From: JBGASG01 sp046328035
GTDB taxonomy: Bacteria; Cyanobacteriota; Vampirovibrionia; Obscuribacterales; Obscuribacteraceae
NCBI GenBank assembly: GCA_046328035.1
Contig: JAXLXI010000002.1
Span: forward strand, 124,001-188,000
Length of the DNA stretch: 64,000 nt
Reading direction: 5' to 3'
The first letter of the stretch is position 1. The number at the start of each line of letters is the position of its first letter. Shown in pieces: positions 41,901 to 50,704 of this stretch. Both the position numbers and the translations under genes were made by a program. Below the pieces are notes generated by a model. That model made no database searches. It was not told where the DNA came from and saw only the letters and a program-made list of their open reading frames with translations.

Positions 41901-43346
41901 ATGAATATTTTGAGTTATCGAGGACCTGGCGCCCCCGGCGGTGTCTCATCCGGACTGGCTCGTCTCTGGGCCGAACAGAAGCAAAAGTCCGGTGCCTGGT
42001 GGTTCATTGACGGCAACAGCTGGCAAGAGCTTGGCCACCGCTCAGAGAAGCCCTCCACGCTCAGCGAACTGGACGAGGCTCTGCTGAAGGGACACTACCG
42101 CTTTTGTAACGACTTCCTGTGGCCGGTGATGCATGACCTGCCGCAGTACGCCACCTTGAACGAAGGCGACCAACGGCTCTATCGTCGCTTCAACGAACGC
42201 ATCGCCAAACTCTGCGCCCTGCGCGGACACGCTCAACCCATCTTCGTACAAGACTATCAGTTCGCCCTGATTCCACGCCTCGTGCGCAACACCTCCCTGG
42301 TGTTCTGGCACATTCCGTGGCCGGCAAACGTGTTGCCCGAGCACGTGCCCGCCATCCGCGAGATAGCAGTCGGACTGCTGCATGCCGATACCCTCGGGTT
42401 TCACACCAACGAGTACGCACGCAACTTCCTGCAATTCGTCCACACACATATCAATAATTGCTTGGTCGATTTGGAGGAGAACCGCATCTATAGATCAGTC
42501 GGCTCGCAATCGTCTCATGTAATGGTTGCTGGTGGATCGCCGCTGACCATCTACTCCAACAGCAGCATCGGCTCGCTCGACACCGGTGCTCCGGACGGCG
42601 CGCAGTACGCAGTATCGCAAGTCATAGCCCAGCCGCTCGGCATCGACATGGACTTCTGGTCCAATCTTGTTGCTGCCGGCAAAAATGAGTTGCTGCAATC
42701 GCTCAACTTGAGCGGACAAAAGTTCGTACTATCTGTTGATCGCGCCGATTACACCAAAGGCGTCGCTAACAGATTCAGAGCGATTGATAGTTTCTTCGAG
42801 CGCAATCCGCGGCAGCGCGGTCAACTGCAATTCGTGCAGGTGTGCGGCAGGTCACGCGCCGGACTGACAGCCTTCGATCAATATTGGCACGAATGCCGCC
42901 AGCTTGCAGAGAGCACCAATAATCGCTGGCAAATTCAAAGCGATCAGTGGCAACCAATTCGCTGGTTGGAAGAGTCTCTCAACCCGGCGCAGCTTGCCGT
43001 GTTATATGATGCAGCCAGTGCCATGCTTGTGAATCCGGTTCGCGACGGGCTCAATCTCACCGCCAAAGAATACGTCGCCTGCCAGCGCGAGTCGGCTGGA
43101 GCGCTCGTTCTATCAACGCGTGCCGGCGTCTGGACCGAGTTGCATCAGCACGCCCTGCCGGTCGACCCCAATTCCCCGGTCGGCATCGCCCGGGCAGTCG
43201 AGGAAGCGCTTTCGCTCTCACCCATGGAGCGAGAAAGACGCATGCGCGGCATGAAACAGTCTGTGCGCAGCAATTCACTGCGCACCTGGTGGCAAGCTCT
43301 GACCGAGAATCTGTCCGGCGAAACAGCTGCTCGCCGCAGTGCCTAA
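41901..43346 (+). CDS. Glycosyltransferase family 20 (trehalose-6-phosphate synthase-like)
   Basis: 481 residues from the ATG at 41901 (GAGG about 11 nt upstream). GT20 features: FVQDYQFALIPRLVR in place of WVHDYHLMLLP, the FWHIPWP loop, LGFHTNEYARNFLQF, PLGID, SVDRADYTKGVANRFRA (nucleotide-sugar contact) and NPVRDGLNLTAKEYVACQ. The His in the first motif is replaced by Gln. Products in this family are trehalose-6-phosphate or glucosylglycerol-phosphate, both compatible solutes; which one is not settled. No phosphatase domain is fused, so a separate phosphatase is needed. Confidence 0.85.
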   Translation: MNILSYRGPGAPGGVSSGLARLWAEQKQKSGAWWFIDGNSWQELGHRSEKPSTLSELDEALLKGHYRFCNDFLWPVMHDLPQYATLNEGDQRLYRRFNERIAKLCALRGHAQPIFVQDYQFALIPRLVRNTSLVFWHIPWPANVLPEHVPAIREIAVGLLHADTLGFHTNEYARNFLQFVHTHINNCLVDLEENRIYRSVGSQSSHVMVAGGSPLTIYSNSSIGSLDTGAPDGAQYAVSQVIAQPLGIDMDFWSNLVAAGKNELLQSLNLSGQKFVLSVDRADYTKGVANRFRAIDSFFERNPRQRGQLQFVQVCGRSRAGLTAFDQYWHECRQLAESTNNRWQIQSDQWQPIRWLEESLNPAQLAVLYDAASAMLVNPVRDGLNLTAKEYVACQRESAGALVLSTRAGVWTELHQHALPVDPNSPVGIARAVEEALSLSPMERERRMRGMKQSVRSNSLRTWWQALTENLSGETAARRSA

Positions 43347-43355
43347 TTCGTCCGG

Positions 43356-43763
43356 TCAGCGCTGGGAAGGAAACTGACGTCCCAACTTGGGCGCGCTTTC
43401 TTTAATCCATTGCAGGAGCACATCTCGAGATGTGTTGAGCAAAATCGCGCCTTCTGTATGGCCGCCGGAATCGGGGTGCGCCCCCGGCTGACTCATCAGA
43501 TGCTTCCAGGCCTGATAGACGCGTTCTGTCGTGATTTCATTGGGAGCAACTCCCAGCATTTGCGCCGCGCGCCGGATGTCCGGCGGCAAAAAGACTGCTT
43601 TCTGCAACTCAGCCGTGGTATTGCGGTTGCGTCCTACGAATTTGCTGCGCTGCAGAGACCCCGCGTCGGGATAAGCAGCTGGATTGACATTAGTATAGGG
43701 CTGGGCTGTCGAAGGCAGCTCCGGCGTACTATCGGGGTAATGTCCGGCATTGAAAAAACGCAT
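43356..43763 (-). CDS. Small protein with a J-domain-like segment
   Basis: 135 residues. The N-terminal half is Pro/Asn-rich and disordered. The C-terminal half has TTERVYQAWKHLMSQPGAHPDSGGHTEGAILLNTS...LLQWIKES, which matches the second half of a DnaJ domain with its HPD triad followed by SGG and a helix. The first J-domain helix seems to be PDIRRAAQMLGVAPNEIT. It could recruit an Hsp70. Not the full DnaJ length. GGGAG lies 12 nt before the ATG. Confidence 0.6.
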   Translation of the reverse strand: MRFFNAGHYPDSTPELPSTAQPYTNVNPAAYPDAGSLQRSKFVGRNRNTTAELQKAVFLPPDIRRAAQMLGVAPNEITTERVYQAWKHLMSQPGAHPDSGGHTEGAILLNTSRDVLLQWIKESAPKLGRQFPSQR

Positions 43764-43841
43764 GGGATTTAATTCTCCCTGCCAATATATCTGTGGCTAG
43801 GTGATTCTACCCCTAAGCAGCCGGGCATTGGAAGTGCCAGT

Positions 43842-43855
43842 CACCACCTATGGTG
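43842..43855. repeat. Family B palindrome
   Basis: CACC-ACCTAT-GGTG, arms CACCA/TGGTG, between the J-domain-like gene and the SpoIIM-like gene. Confidence 0.55.
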
Positions 43856-43939
43856 CTTAGCAAGATTACAGTCAAGCAGACCGCAACACACACCCCGAGG
43901 CCGCCCCGGAGGATATGCCTTGCATACGCAAGCGTGTTT

Positions 43940-45031
43940 CTAAGAAACTTTAGGTGCGGAATCTGCCGCAACCGGTTGGGTCACTTGCGGCTCTGCAGAC
44001 TGTACGCCCGACTTGGACTCTTGCGCATCGTCCGCCTGGACTAGCGGCTTTTTCACGCCGATTGGCTGACGGGGCACGCAGAGATAGAGAATCAGAAGAA
44101 CAGCCGTCGCGGCAGCTACGGCAAATTTATGCTGCGCCGACAAATCAGTGCGCGGTGAAATGAAACCTTCGATCATGCCCGCCACCAGGAGCAAGGGTAT
44201 GCAACCGCCGATCAAACCGAAGGCCGGGCGGGCTGCCAGCTTCAACGCATCCATCCGTCCATACTGTCCGGGAAAGAGCATGGCAGTGCCCATGATCAAA
44301 CCGGCACCACCGGAGATCCAGGTCTCCGAAAGCTCAATCACGCCGTGAGCGCTGACGAACGAGAGAATGTTAGGCAGCATTCCGTGCACCTGGCAGGCAC
44401 CGAACACCGCTCCGATGAAAAGCCCGTTCATGACCAAAATCCAGACTGTCAGCAAACCGAATGTGACACCACCGGCAAAGGCAATCAAAGACACTCTGAT
44501 GTTGTTGGTGGCAATCGCGCTGGACATGAGCGGACTGGCTTCCTGAGCCTGATCTGTCCACATCTTCTTGTGCTCGATGGTGCTCCAGAGCTCATCCGGT
44601 ACAAGCGGCTGTCCGGGCTGCATCTCCATGTGCGCTACATTGTGGTCCTTGACGATCGCATACCAGGTTCCCGCGCAGGGAATCCAGAACAACACGAAAG
44701 AGACGAACACGTAGACAAAATACTTGCGGAACAGAGCCGGAAAGGTCACCCAGAGGTAGTTGAAGAGGTCGATCCAGCGGTTGTTGCCTCTCTGGTAGAC
44801 TTGGTTATGCGCTTTGACCACCAGGTTGTTCAAATAGGTCGTGACGTCACCGCCCAGGTTCATCGCCCGGGCTCGCGAGAGGTCAGCGGACGCCGAGCGA
44901 TAAAGTCGGCCCAGTGACTGCAACTGTAAGCGCGACAAAGTGGTGATGCCGCGATGCTCTACTTGCCGGAGAATATCTTCCAGCTTCTGCCATGTCGGGC
45001 GTCTTGCCGCCACCCAGCGTTCAACATTCAT
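43940..45031 (-). CDS. SpoIIM-like (DUF95) membrane protein
   Basis: 363 residues. N-terminal soluble helical part (WVAARRPTWQKLEDIL...GRLYRSASADLSRARA), then five or six membrane helices (about 110-135, 190-240, 255-300, 318-335). The pattern around FIGAVFGACQVHGM...FVSAHGVIELSETWISGGAGLIMG is typical of stage II sporulation protein M relatives, in which HGVIEL is the conserved core. In non-spore-formers these pair with RDD proteins, as here: the RDD gene starts 20 nt away in the opposite direction. Function in non-spore-formers is not known. Confidence 0.85.
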   Translation of the reverse strand: MNVERWVAARRPTWQKLEDILRQVEHRGITTLSRLQLQSLGRLYRSASADLSRARAMNLGGDVTTYLNNLVVKAHNQVYQRGNNRWIDLFNYLWVTFPALFRKYFVYVFVSFVLFWIPCAGTWYAIVKDHNVAHMEMQPGQPLVPDELWSTIEHKKMWTDQAQEASPLMSSAIATNNIRVSLIAFAGGVTFGLLTVWILVMNGLFIGAVFGACQVHGMLPNILSFVSAHGVIELSETWISGGAGLIMGTAMLFPGQYGRMDALKLAARPAFGLIGGCIPLLLVAGMIEGFISPRTDLSAQHKFAVAAATAVLLILYLCVPRQPIGVKKPLVQADDAQESKSGVQSAEPQVTQPVAADSAPKVS

Positions 45032-45051
45032 GCCAAGGACTTTCCGCTTTC

Positions 45052-45831
45052 ATGAACAAACCAGATTACCTGATCTCTACCCCGGAAAATGTTGACCTAC
45101 ACCTGGAGCTGGCCGGGCTTGGCAACCGTGTTCTGGCAGGAATTATTGACACAATCATTGCAGATGTCATGATCGGTCTGGTGGTGGGATTTTGCGTCGC
45201 CATCGGTTTCGGGCTCAACAAACTGGGTTTGAACGAAGACTTCAAAAACGCCGCCTACTTCTACCTGATGGGCGCCGCGGTGCTGATCAGTTTCGTTATC
45301 TACTTCGGCTATTACATCTACTTCGAAGGCATCTGGAAAGGACAGACCCCCGGCAAGAAGTTTGCTCGCATCAGAGTGATCGAAGCAAACGGACAACCAA
45401 TCAACTGGGCATCCGTATGGATCCGCAATCTGGTGCGTATCGTCGATGTCCAACTGGCGTGCATTGGTGTTGCCGTCATTCTGGTCGATAAAAACGAGCG
45501 CCGCATCGGCGACTTTGCCGGCGGCACGCTGGTGATTCGCGAACGCTTGCCCGGACTTTCCACTGCCTCCATCACAACTACGGCAGTGCTGCCGAAAGAA
45601 GCTTTTGTAGACGCCGGTCAACTGATGCCGGACGAGTATCAAATGCTGGTTACTTTCTTGCGCCGCCGGGTCCGCATGCCCAAAGGCGAGCGGCAGTTAT
45701 TGTCCAAACAATTGAACGACTATTTCCGCGCCCGCCTCAATTTCACCGAGTCTGCAGAACCGGAGCCCCCGGAAGAAACTCTCGAGAAGCTCTACCTCGC
45801 CTACATCGCACAGCACGAAGTGCACGTCTAA
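45052..45831 (+). CDS. RDD-family membrane protein
   Basis: 259 residues from the ATG at 45052. The RDD domain is seen at about 14-150: LGNRVLAGIIDTIIADV (the R and D of the name), then IWKGQTPGKKFARIRVIEANG and RNLVRIVD, with three membrane helices. A soluble C-terminus of about 90 residues follows (QLMPDEYQMLVTFLRRRVRMPKGERQLL...). RDD proteins have been linked to Na+/H+ exchange and to membrane transport in general. Divergent partner of the SpoIIM-like gene, sharing a short promoter region. Confidence 0.85.
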   Translation: MNKPDYLISTPENVDLHLELAGLGNRVLAGIIDTIIADVMIGLVVGFCVAIGFGLNKLGLNEDFKNAAYFYLMGAAVLISFVIYFGYYIYFEGIWKGQTPGKKFARIRVIEANGQPINWASVWIRNLVRIVDVQLACIGVAVILVDKNERRIGDFAGGTLVIRERLPGLSTASITTTAVLPKEAFVDAGQLMPDEYQMLVTFLRRRVRMPKGERQLLSKQLNDYFRARLNFTESAEPEPPEETLEKLYLAYIAQHEVHV

Positions 45832-45868
45832 GCAGGCATAGAAGACAGGCGCGGCGTCGATCACCCCG

Positions 45869-45882
45869 CACCACATCTGGTG
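45869..45882. repeat. Family B palindrome between convergent genes
   Basis: CACC-ACATCT-GGTG with perfect arms GCACCA/TGGTGC (45868-45883), in the short space between the ends of the RDD and citrate synthase genes. Confidence 0.6.
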
Positions 45883-45933
45883 CAATTTAAGAGCTTTTGC
45901 GACCGGCAGCGCGACTGGCGCGCTGGTCAGCAA

Positions 45934-47070
45934 TTAGCCCTTAGCAGCAACCGTTTCGCGGCGCTCGATCGGTTCGTACTTCAGGTCCGACGCTCCGACA
46001 TACTCGGCGCGCGGGCGAATCAACCGATTGTTGCTCAACTGTTCGAGGACGTGCGCTGCCCAACCAGCCATGCGGCTGATGGCGAAGATCGGCGTATAGA
46101 GGTCCACCGGGATCTCCAGCATGTAATAGACGGATGCCGAGAAGAAGTCGACGTTCGGATAGAGTTTCTTCTCTTGCATCACCAGCTCGGCGATGCGCAC
46201 CGACATGTTGTACCACTTCAATTCGCCGTGACGTTCGCCCAGCTCTTTCGACATCTGTTTGAGGAAGGCGGCGCGAGGATCGTCCGTCTTGTAAACACGA
46301 TGTCCGAAACCCATGATTTTCTTGTGCTCGGCAAAAGCATTCTTGATGAAGGACTCCAGCTTGGACTCGTCGCCAATCTTGAGCAGCATTTTGATCACTT
46401 CCTGGTTGGCACCGCCATGCAGCGGTCCCTTCAGGGTGCCGATCGCAGCAGTGATCGCCGAATGCATGTCCGTCTCCGTACCGGCAGCGACACGCGCCGC
46501 AAACGTCGAGGCGTTCAATTCATGGTCGGCATGCAGGATCAAGGCTACATCCAGCGAACGCGCTTCCAGCTCCTGAGCCTTGTTGCCTTTGAGCATGTAC
46601 AGGAAGTTGAAGGCGGTGTTGCCTTCAGCCAGCGGGGAAATCGGCTCGCGGTCGTTGCGGATGTTGTCCCAGTGAGCAATGATCGTCGGCATCTGGGCCA
46701 AAAGTCGAGTGGCCTTGCGAATATTGGCGTCGCGAGAGTTATCGTCACCGTCCGGGTCGTACATTGAAAGCATAGAGACGACGCTGCGCAGCACTTCCAT
46801 GGGCAGAGCCGCTTTAGGAAAGCGCTTCATCGCAGTCACTACGTCTGCCGGCAGCTGGCGGTGCAGGCGCAATTCCTTTTGCAGGTTGTCCAGCTCGCCC
46901 TTCGTGGGCAGCCTGCCGAACATCAGCAAGTAGACGACTTCTTCAAAGCTCGAATGTTGAGCCAGATCACGAATGTCGTATCCACGATAAATCAGTCGCC
47001 CTTCTTTGCCATCCACAAAACAGATGGCTGAATCTGTTGCGACTACGTCCTCAAGCCCGCCCTTGGTCAT
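45934..47070 (-). CDS. gltA: Citrate synthase (type II-like, short form)
   Basis: 378 residues from the ATG at 47070 (GGGAGC upstream). Condenses acetyl-CoA and oxaloacetate. Motifs: LIYRGYDIRDLA, HADHELNASTFAARVAAGT, PLHGGANQEV (catalytic His), GFGHRVYK (second catalytic His) and a C-terminal Asp in PVDLYTPIFAISRMAGW. The size fits the smaller citrate/2-methylcitrate synthase group, so methylcitrate activity cannot be excluded. It implies at least a partial citric-acid cycle. Confidence 0.92.
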   Translation of the reverse strand: MTKGGLEDVVATDSAICFVDGKEGRLIYRGYDIRDLAQHSSFEEVVYLLMFGRLPTKGELDNLQKELRLHRQLPADVVTAMKRFPKAALPMEVLRSVVSMLSMYDPDGDDNSRDANIRKATRLLAQMPTIIAHWDNIRNDREPISPLAEGNTAFNFLYMLKGNKAQELEARSLDVALILHADHELNASTFAARVAAGTETDMHSAITAAIGTLKGPLHGGANQEVIKMLLKIGDESKLESFIKNAFAEHKKIMGFGHRVYKTDDPRAAFLKQMSKELGERHGELKWYNMSVRIAELVMQEKKLYPNVDFFSASVYYMLEIPVDLYTPIFAISRMAGWAAHVLEQLSNNRLIRPRAEYVGASDLKYEPIERRETVAAKG

Positions 47071-47323
47071 ACGAAGCTCCCGAAAACTGCAATTACGTCC
47101 TATCTTGGACGTTTTATACACCATATGACAACGGTTTTATATAACATAAAGGCTTCCTTCATAGTGTCACGCCTATCCCTTGGACACGCGCAAGGAACCC
47201 CGGGCAGTCAAGCGCTGCCGGCACGTCTCTTCCCGTCCCGGATCTCTTGCGGACCAGACCCGCCGGATCGGTTTTCCACTTCAGCCGCGCGCCGCACATG
47301 CACCACGCGCAATACCAGGCTGT

Positions 47324-47533
47324 TTATTCCGGAAACTGCTTTTTCGTTGAGGTGTTGCGCCGATGAGCAACGCGTTCGCGTTCCATCTCATCAATCAGCA
47401 TCAGCAATTGATCGGTGAGTTGCACATAGTACAAGGCATCTTCATAGCTGCGGCCGCGCGTGGGACGATTGGTCACTTCGTCAAACAACCCGCTGTAAGT
47501 GAAGTGATTCGGAACGCTCGGTGTTTCTTCCAT
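47324..47533 (-). CDS. Small hypothetical protein
   Basis: 69 residues, acidic and basic in blocks (SVPNHFTYSGLFDEVTNRP, then EDALYYVQLTDQLLMLIDEMERERVAHRR). The middle is a helix. No family recognised. A GAGAG precedes the ATG. Stands alone between citrate synthase and the RND pump genes. Confidence 0.5.
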   Translation of the reverse strand: MEETPSVPNHFTYSGLFDEVTNRPTRGRSYEDALYYVQLTDQLLMLIDEMERERVAHRRNTSTKKQFPE

Positions 47534-47593
47534 GGGCTCTCATCCTGTTCTATATCGCGAGCATATACGCGCTCTGCAAGCCACAGTCTGAGT

Positions 47594-50500
47594 TTACCTC
47601 AAGAGATCGCTTCGTTGTGCAGTCGGCGGAGAAACTTCTGAGGTGGTCGGACGAAACATCTGAAAGAGAGCCGGAATCACAAGCAGAGTCAGGGCTGTGC
47701 TCGATGCCATGCCGCCGACGATTACCACCGCCAGTGGTTGCTCCAGTTCGCGCCCGCTACCACCCATGATGGCGAGGGGCAACATGCCCAGTGACGCCGT
47801 CAATGCGGTCATCAGCACCGCCGACACACGTTCTTGGGCTCCGGTGAACACAGCTTCCTGATAGGCCATGCCCTCTTCGCGCAGTTGATTGATAGCCGTC
47901 ACCAGCAGCAAGCTATTGCGTGTCGATATCCCGAAGAGGCTGATGAAGCCTATCAAAGATCCGATACTCAAAACATTGCCCGTCAGTGCGACGGCAATGA
48001 TGCCGCCGATCATTGCCATCGGCAGATTGCTGGCTACGAGGATAGCCGCCCGCCACGAACCGAGTCCCTGCCGCAATAAGATCAAGATTCCGGCCAGCAC
48101 CAACAACGAGAGCGAAAGCAGTTGCCGGCTGGCGTCGCGCTGGGCGGCATATTCGCCGGCATACTCGATGTGATAACCCGGCGGCAAAGTAACCTTCTTG
48201 TCGATTAACGCCCGCGCATCATTGACGATACCAACCATGTCGCGCCCGGAAGTGTTTGCCTGCACCACAATCCGGCGCGAGACGTGCTCTCGGATGATGG
48301 CATTGGGACTTTCGCCGATGCTCACATCCGCCACCATAGAAAGTGGCGCAACCACGCCGGTGGGCGTCATAAATAATGTGCTCTTCAAAAGGTCTATGTT
48401 GTGCCGGGACTCCTCATTGAGCATCACCTTCAGCCCGAAGAGCTTACCGCCTTCCAGTACTTGCGAGACAACCGCGCCATTGAAAGCGGTTTCCAGATCA
48501 CGCGCGAAGTCGTAGGAATTGAGTCCATAACGCGAGGCCGCCTCGCGATTGATGCGCACCACCACCTCAGGCACCAGCACCTGCGACTCGGGGCGCACGT
48601 CAACCGCTCCCGGAACTGTCCTCACCTCCGCCGCCACCTGGTCGGCGAGCATGCGCAGCGTTTTCAGATCCGGGCCGAAGATCTTGACGGCAATGGCCGC
48701 GCGAGTTCCGCCAGACAAAACATCATCCATGCGATGCTCGATGAATGAGCCGACATCGTAGGCGACTCCGGGCAGCTCGTTCATGTGGGTGCGGATATCG
48801 TTGAGAATGCTGGTCAACCCGCGCTTGTCCTCACGCAGTTGCACATCGAACTCACTGAAGTTGGGACCGCCGGCGTCGTCATCCAGCTCCGCACGTCCAG
48901 CGCGCTGCCCGACCGCCACCACATCTTCGTGCTTGAGCAGCTCTTTCTCGATCGCAATCCCCATGCGCGTGGTGGCTTCCAGACTCTGACCGGGAAGTCC
49001 GACCGTGGATATGATCAGGTTGTCCTCGCGAAAATCGGGCAAGAAGGTCTGCCCCATGAAAGGCAGCAGCAACGCCGCCACTATGAAAAAAATCACCGCC
49101 ACCGACGTCACCAGACGCGGAAAAGCCAGCACCCTTTCCAGAATAGCGCCGTAGACCTGGCGAACCACCGCGGACACGGGCGGCTCAGCCGGTGGCACAT
49201 AGCGCTCTCGTCCCAGGAGCAACGAGCAGAGGGCAGGCGTCACCGTCAACGCCACCAGCAAGCTGGACACGGTTGCCACCACGTACGCAATTCCCAGCGG
49301 AGTGAAAATTCTGCCTTCCGTGCCGGACAAGAAGAAAACAGGCATGAAGACCAGTGCCACAATAAATGTCGCGTAGACGACGGATGAGCGCACTTCGCGG
49401 CAGGCATCGACAATCACCTGGAGCGGCGAGACCCTTTCGCCGCTCAGACGATATTCGCGCAATCGCCGGTAGACAGCTTCCACATCAACGATGGCATCAT
49501 CCACCACTTCGCCCACCGCAATCGCCAGCCCACCGAGAGTCATCGTGTTGATGGTGCCGCCCATCGCCTGTATGACCAGAACGGCGGTGAGCAACGACAG
49601 CGGTATGGCAGTCAGACTGATGAAAGCAGTGCGCCAGTTCATCAAAAACGCCAGCAAGACGAGCACCACCAGCACACCACCGGTGGCGATGGCTACCAGT
49701 ACATTGCCGATTGCCTTCTCAATGAAGTTTGCTTGTCTGAAGAGGCAGTGAAACTTGATATCATCGGGCAAACCCGGCTTCAAATCGGCGAGCGTCGTCT
49801 CCACGCGGCGGGTTACATCGAGAGTATTGACGCCCGGCTGCTTGCTGACCACCATTTCGACGCCGGGCAAACCGTTGATCATGGCATTGCCGACCTTGAA
49901 CGCTGGACCGACGTCGACCTGAGCCAGGTGCCTGAGCAACACCGGTGTGCCATTTCTGCTGACGACAACGGAGTTGCGCAAGTCGTCGATGTTGGTGACC
50001 CTTCCTACCCCGCGAATCGAAAACTGCTTGTCGGGTGTCACCAGGAACCCGCTCGGCAAGACTGTGTTCGACTGCTCGACGGCAGTGCGCACCTGTTCGA
50101 GCGTCACTTTGAAGGACTTCAGTTTGTCGGGGTCGATCAGCACCTGAAATTGTTTTACGTCTCCACCCATAACCAGCACCCGCGCTACACCCGGCACGGA
50201 CAGCAACCGGTTGCGAATTTCCCAGTCGGCAATCGTTCTCAATTCCATCGGACTGGTGCGGCTTGCCGTCAGCCCCAACTTCAAGATATCGCCGACGGCT
50301 GACATGACGGGCAGCATGCCCGGCGTTGAGACATCCTGCGGCAACCGCGGCACCGCCAACTGAATCTTTTCATTGACCAGTTGGCGGGCTATATAAGGAT
50401 CGGTTCCATACTTGAAGATGACCATAATCTGCGAAACGCCGATTTGAGAAACCGACTTGACCAGCGTCACCCCCGGCGTACCGTTGATGGCCGATTCCAG

Positions 50501-50704
50501 GGGAACGCTCACCAGCTGCTCCACCTGCTCTGCCACCATGCCGGGCGCTTCCGTTTGCACGACGACGAACGGCGGTGCAAATTCAGGCAGCACATCGACG
50601 TCGGCTTGCGACGTCCGCATCACACCGAAGACAGTCAGACATACAGCCACGACCAGAACCACCAACCGATTGCGAGCAGACCAGTCGATAAGTCCGTTCA
50701 GCAT
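47594..50704 (-). CDS. RND efflux permease (CusA/HME-like)
   Basis: 1036 residues from the ATG at 50704 (LNGLIDWSARNRLVVLVV), normal for the family. Twelve membrane helices in the usual 1+5, 1+5 layout, two large periplasmic loops. Motifs: VSVPLESAINGTPGV, GGLAIAVGEVVDDAIVDVEAVYRR in helix 4 (with the charged residues of the proton relay), PALCSLLLGRERY, and ISLFGISTRNSLLLV in helix 10. The start of the N-terminus and the VDVLPEFAPPFVVVQTEAPG strand are typical of heavy-metal (CusA/CzcA) pumps. A start at 50770 is possible but would overlap the adaptor gene more. Confidence 0.9.
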   Translation of the reverse strand: MLNGLIDWSARNRLVVLVVAVCLTVFGVMRTSQADVDVLPEFAPPFVVVQTEAPGMVAEQVEQLVSVPLESAINGTPGVTLVKSVSQIGVSQIMVIFKYGTDPYIARQLVNEKIQLAVPRLPQDVSTPGMLPVMSAVGDILKLGLTASRTSPMELRTIADWEIRNRLLSVPGVARVLVMGGDVKQFQVLIDPDKLKSFKVTLEQVRTAVEQSNTVLPSGFLVTPDKQFSIRGVGRVTNIDDLRNSVVVSRNGTPVLLRHLAQVDVGPAFKVGNAMINGLPGVEMVVSKQPGVNTLDVTRRVETTLADLKPGLPDDIKFHCLFRQANFIEKAIGNVLVAIATGGVLVVLVLLAFLMNWRTAFISLTAIPLSLLTAVLVIQAMGGTINTMTLGGLAIAVGEVVDDAIVDVEAVYRRLREYRLSGERVSPLQVIVDACREVRSSVVYATFIVALVFMPVFFLSGTEGRIFTPLGIAYVVATVSSLLVALTVTPALCSLLLGRERYVPPAEPPVSAVVRQVYGAILERVLAFPRLVTSVAVIFFIVAALLLPFMGQTFLPDFREDNLIISTVGLPGQSLEATTRMGIAIEKELLKHEDVVAVGQRAGRAELDDDAGGPNFSEFDVQLREDKRGLTSILNDIRTHMNELPGVAYDVGSFIEHRMDDVLSGGTRAAIAVKIFGPDLKTLRMLADQVAAEVRTVPGAVDVRPESQVLVPEVVVRINREAASRYGLNSYDFARDLETAFNGAVVSQVLEGGKLFGLKVMLNEESRHNIDLLKSTLFMTPTGVVAPLSMVADVSIGESPNAIIREHVSRRIVVQANTSGRDMVGIVNDARALIDKKVTLPPGYHIEYAGEYAAQRDASRQLLSLSLLVLAGILILLRQGLGSWRAAILVASNLPMAMIGGIIAVALTGNVLSIGSLIGFISLFGISTRNSLLLVTAINQLREEGMAYQEAVFTGAQERVSAVLMTALTASLGMLPLAIMGGSGRELEQPLAVVIVGGMASSTALTLLVIPALFQMFRPTTSEVSPPTAQRSDLLR

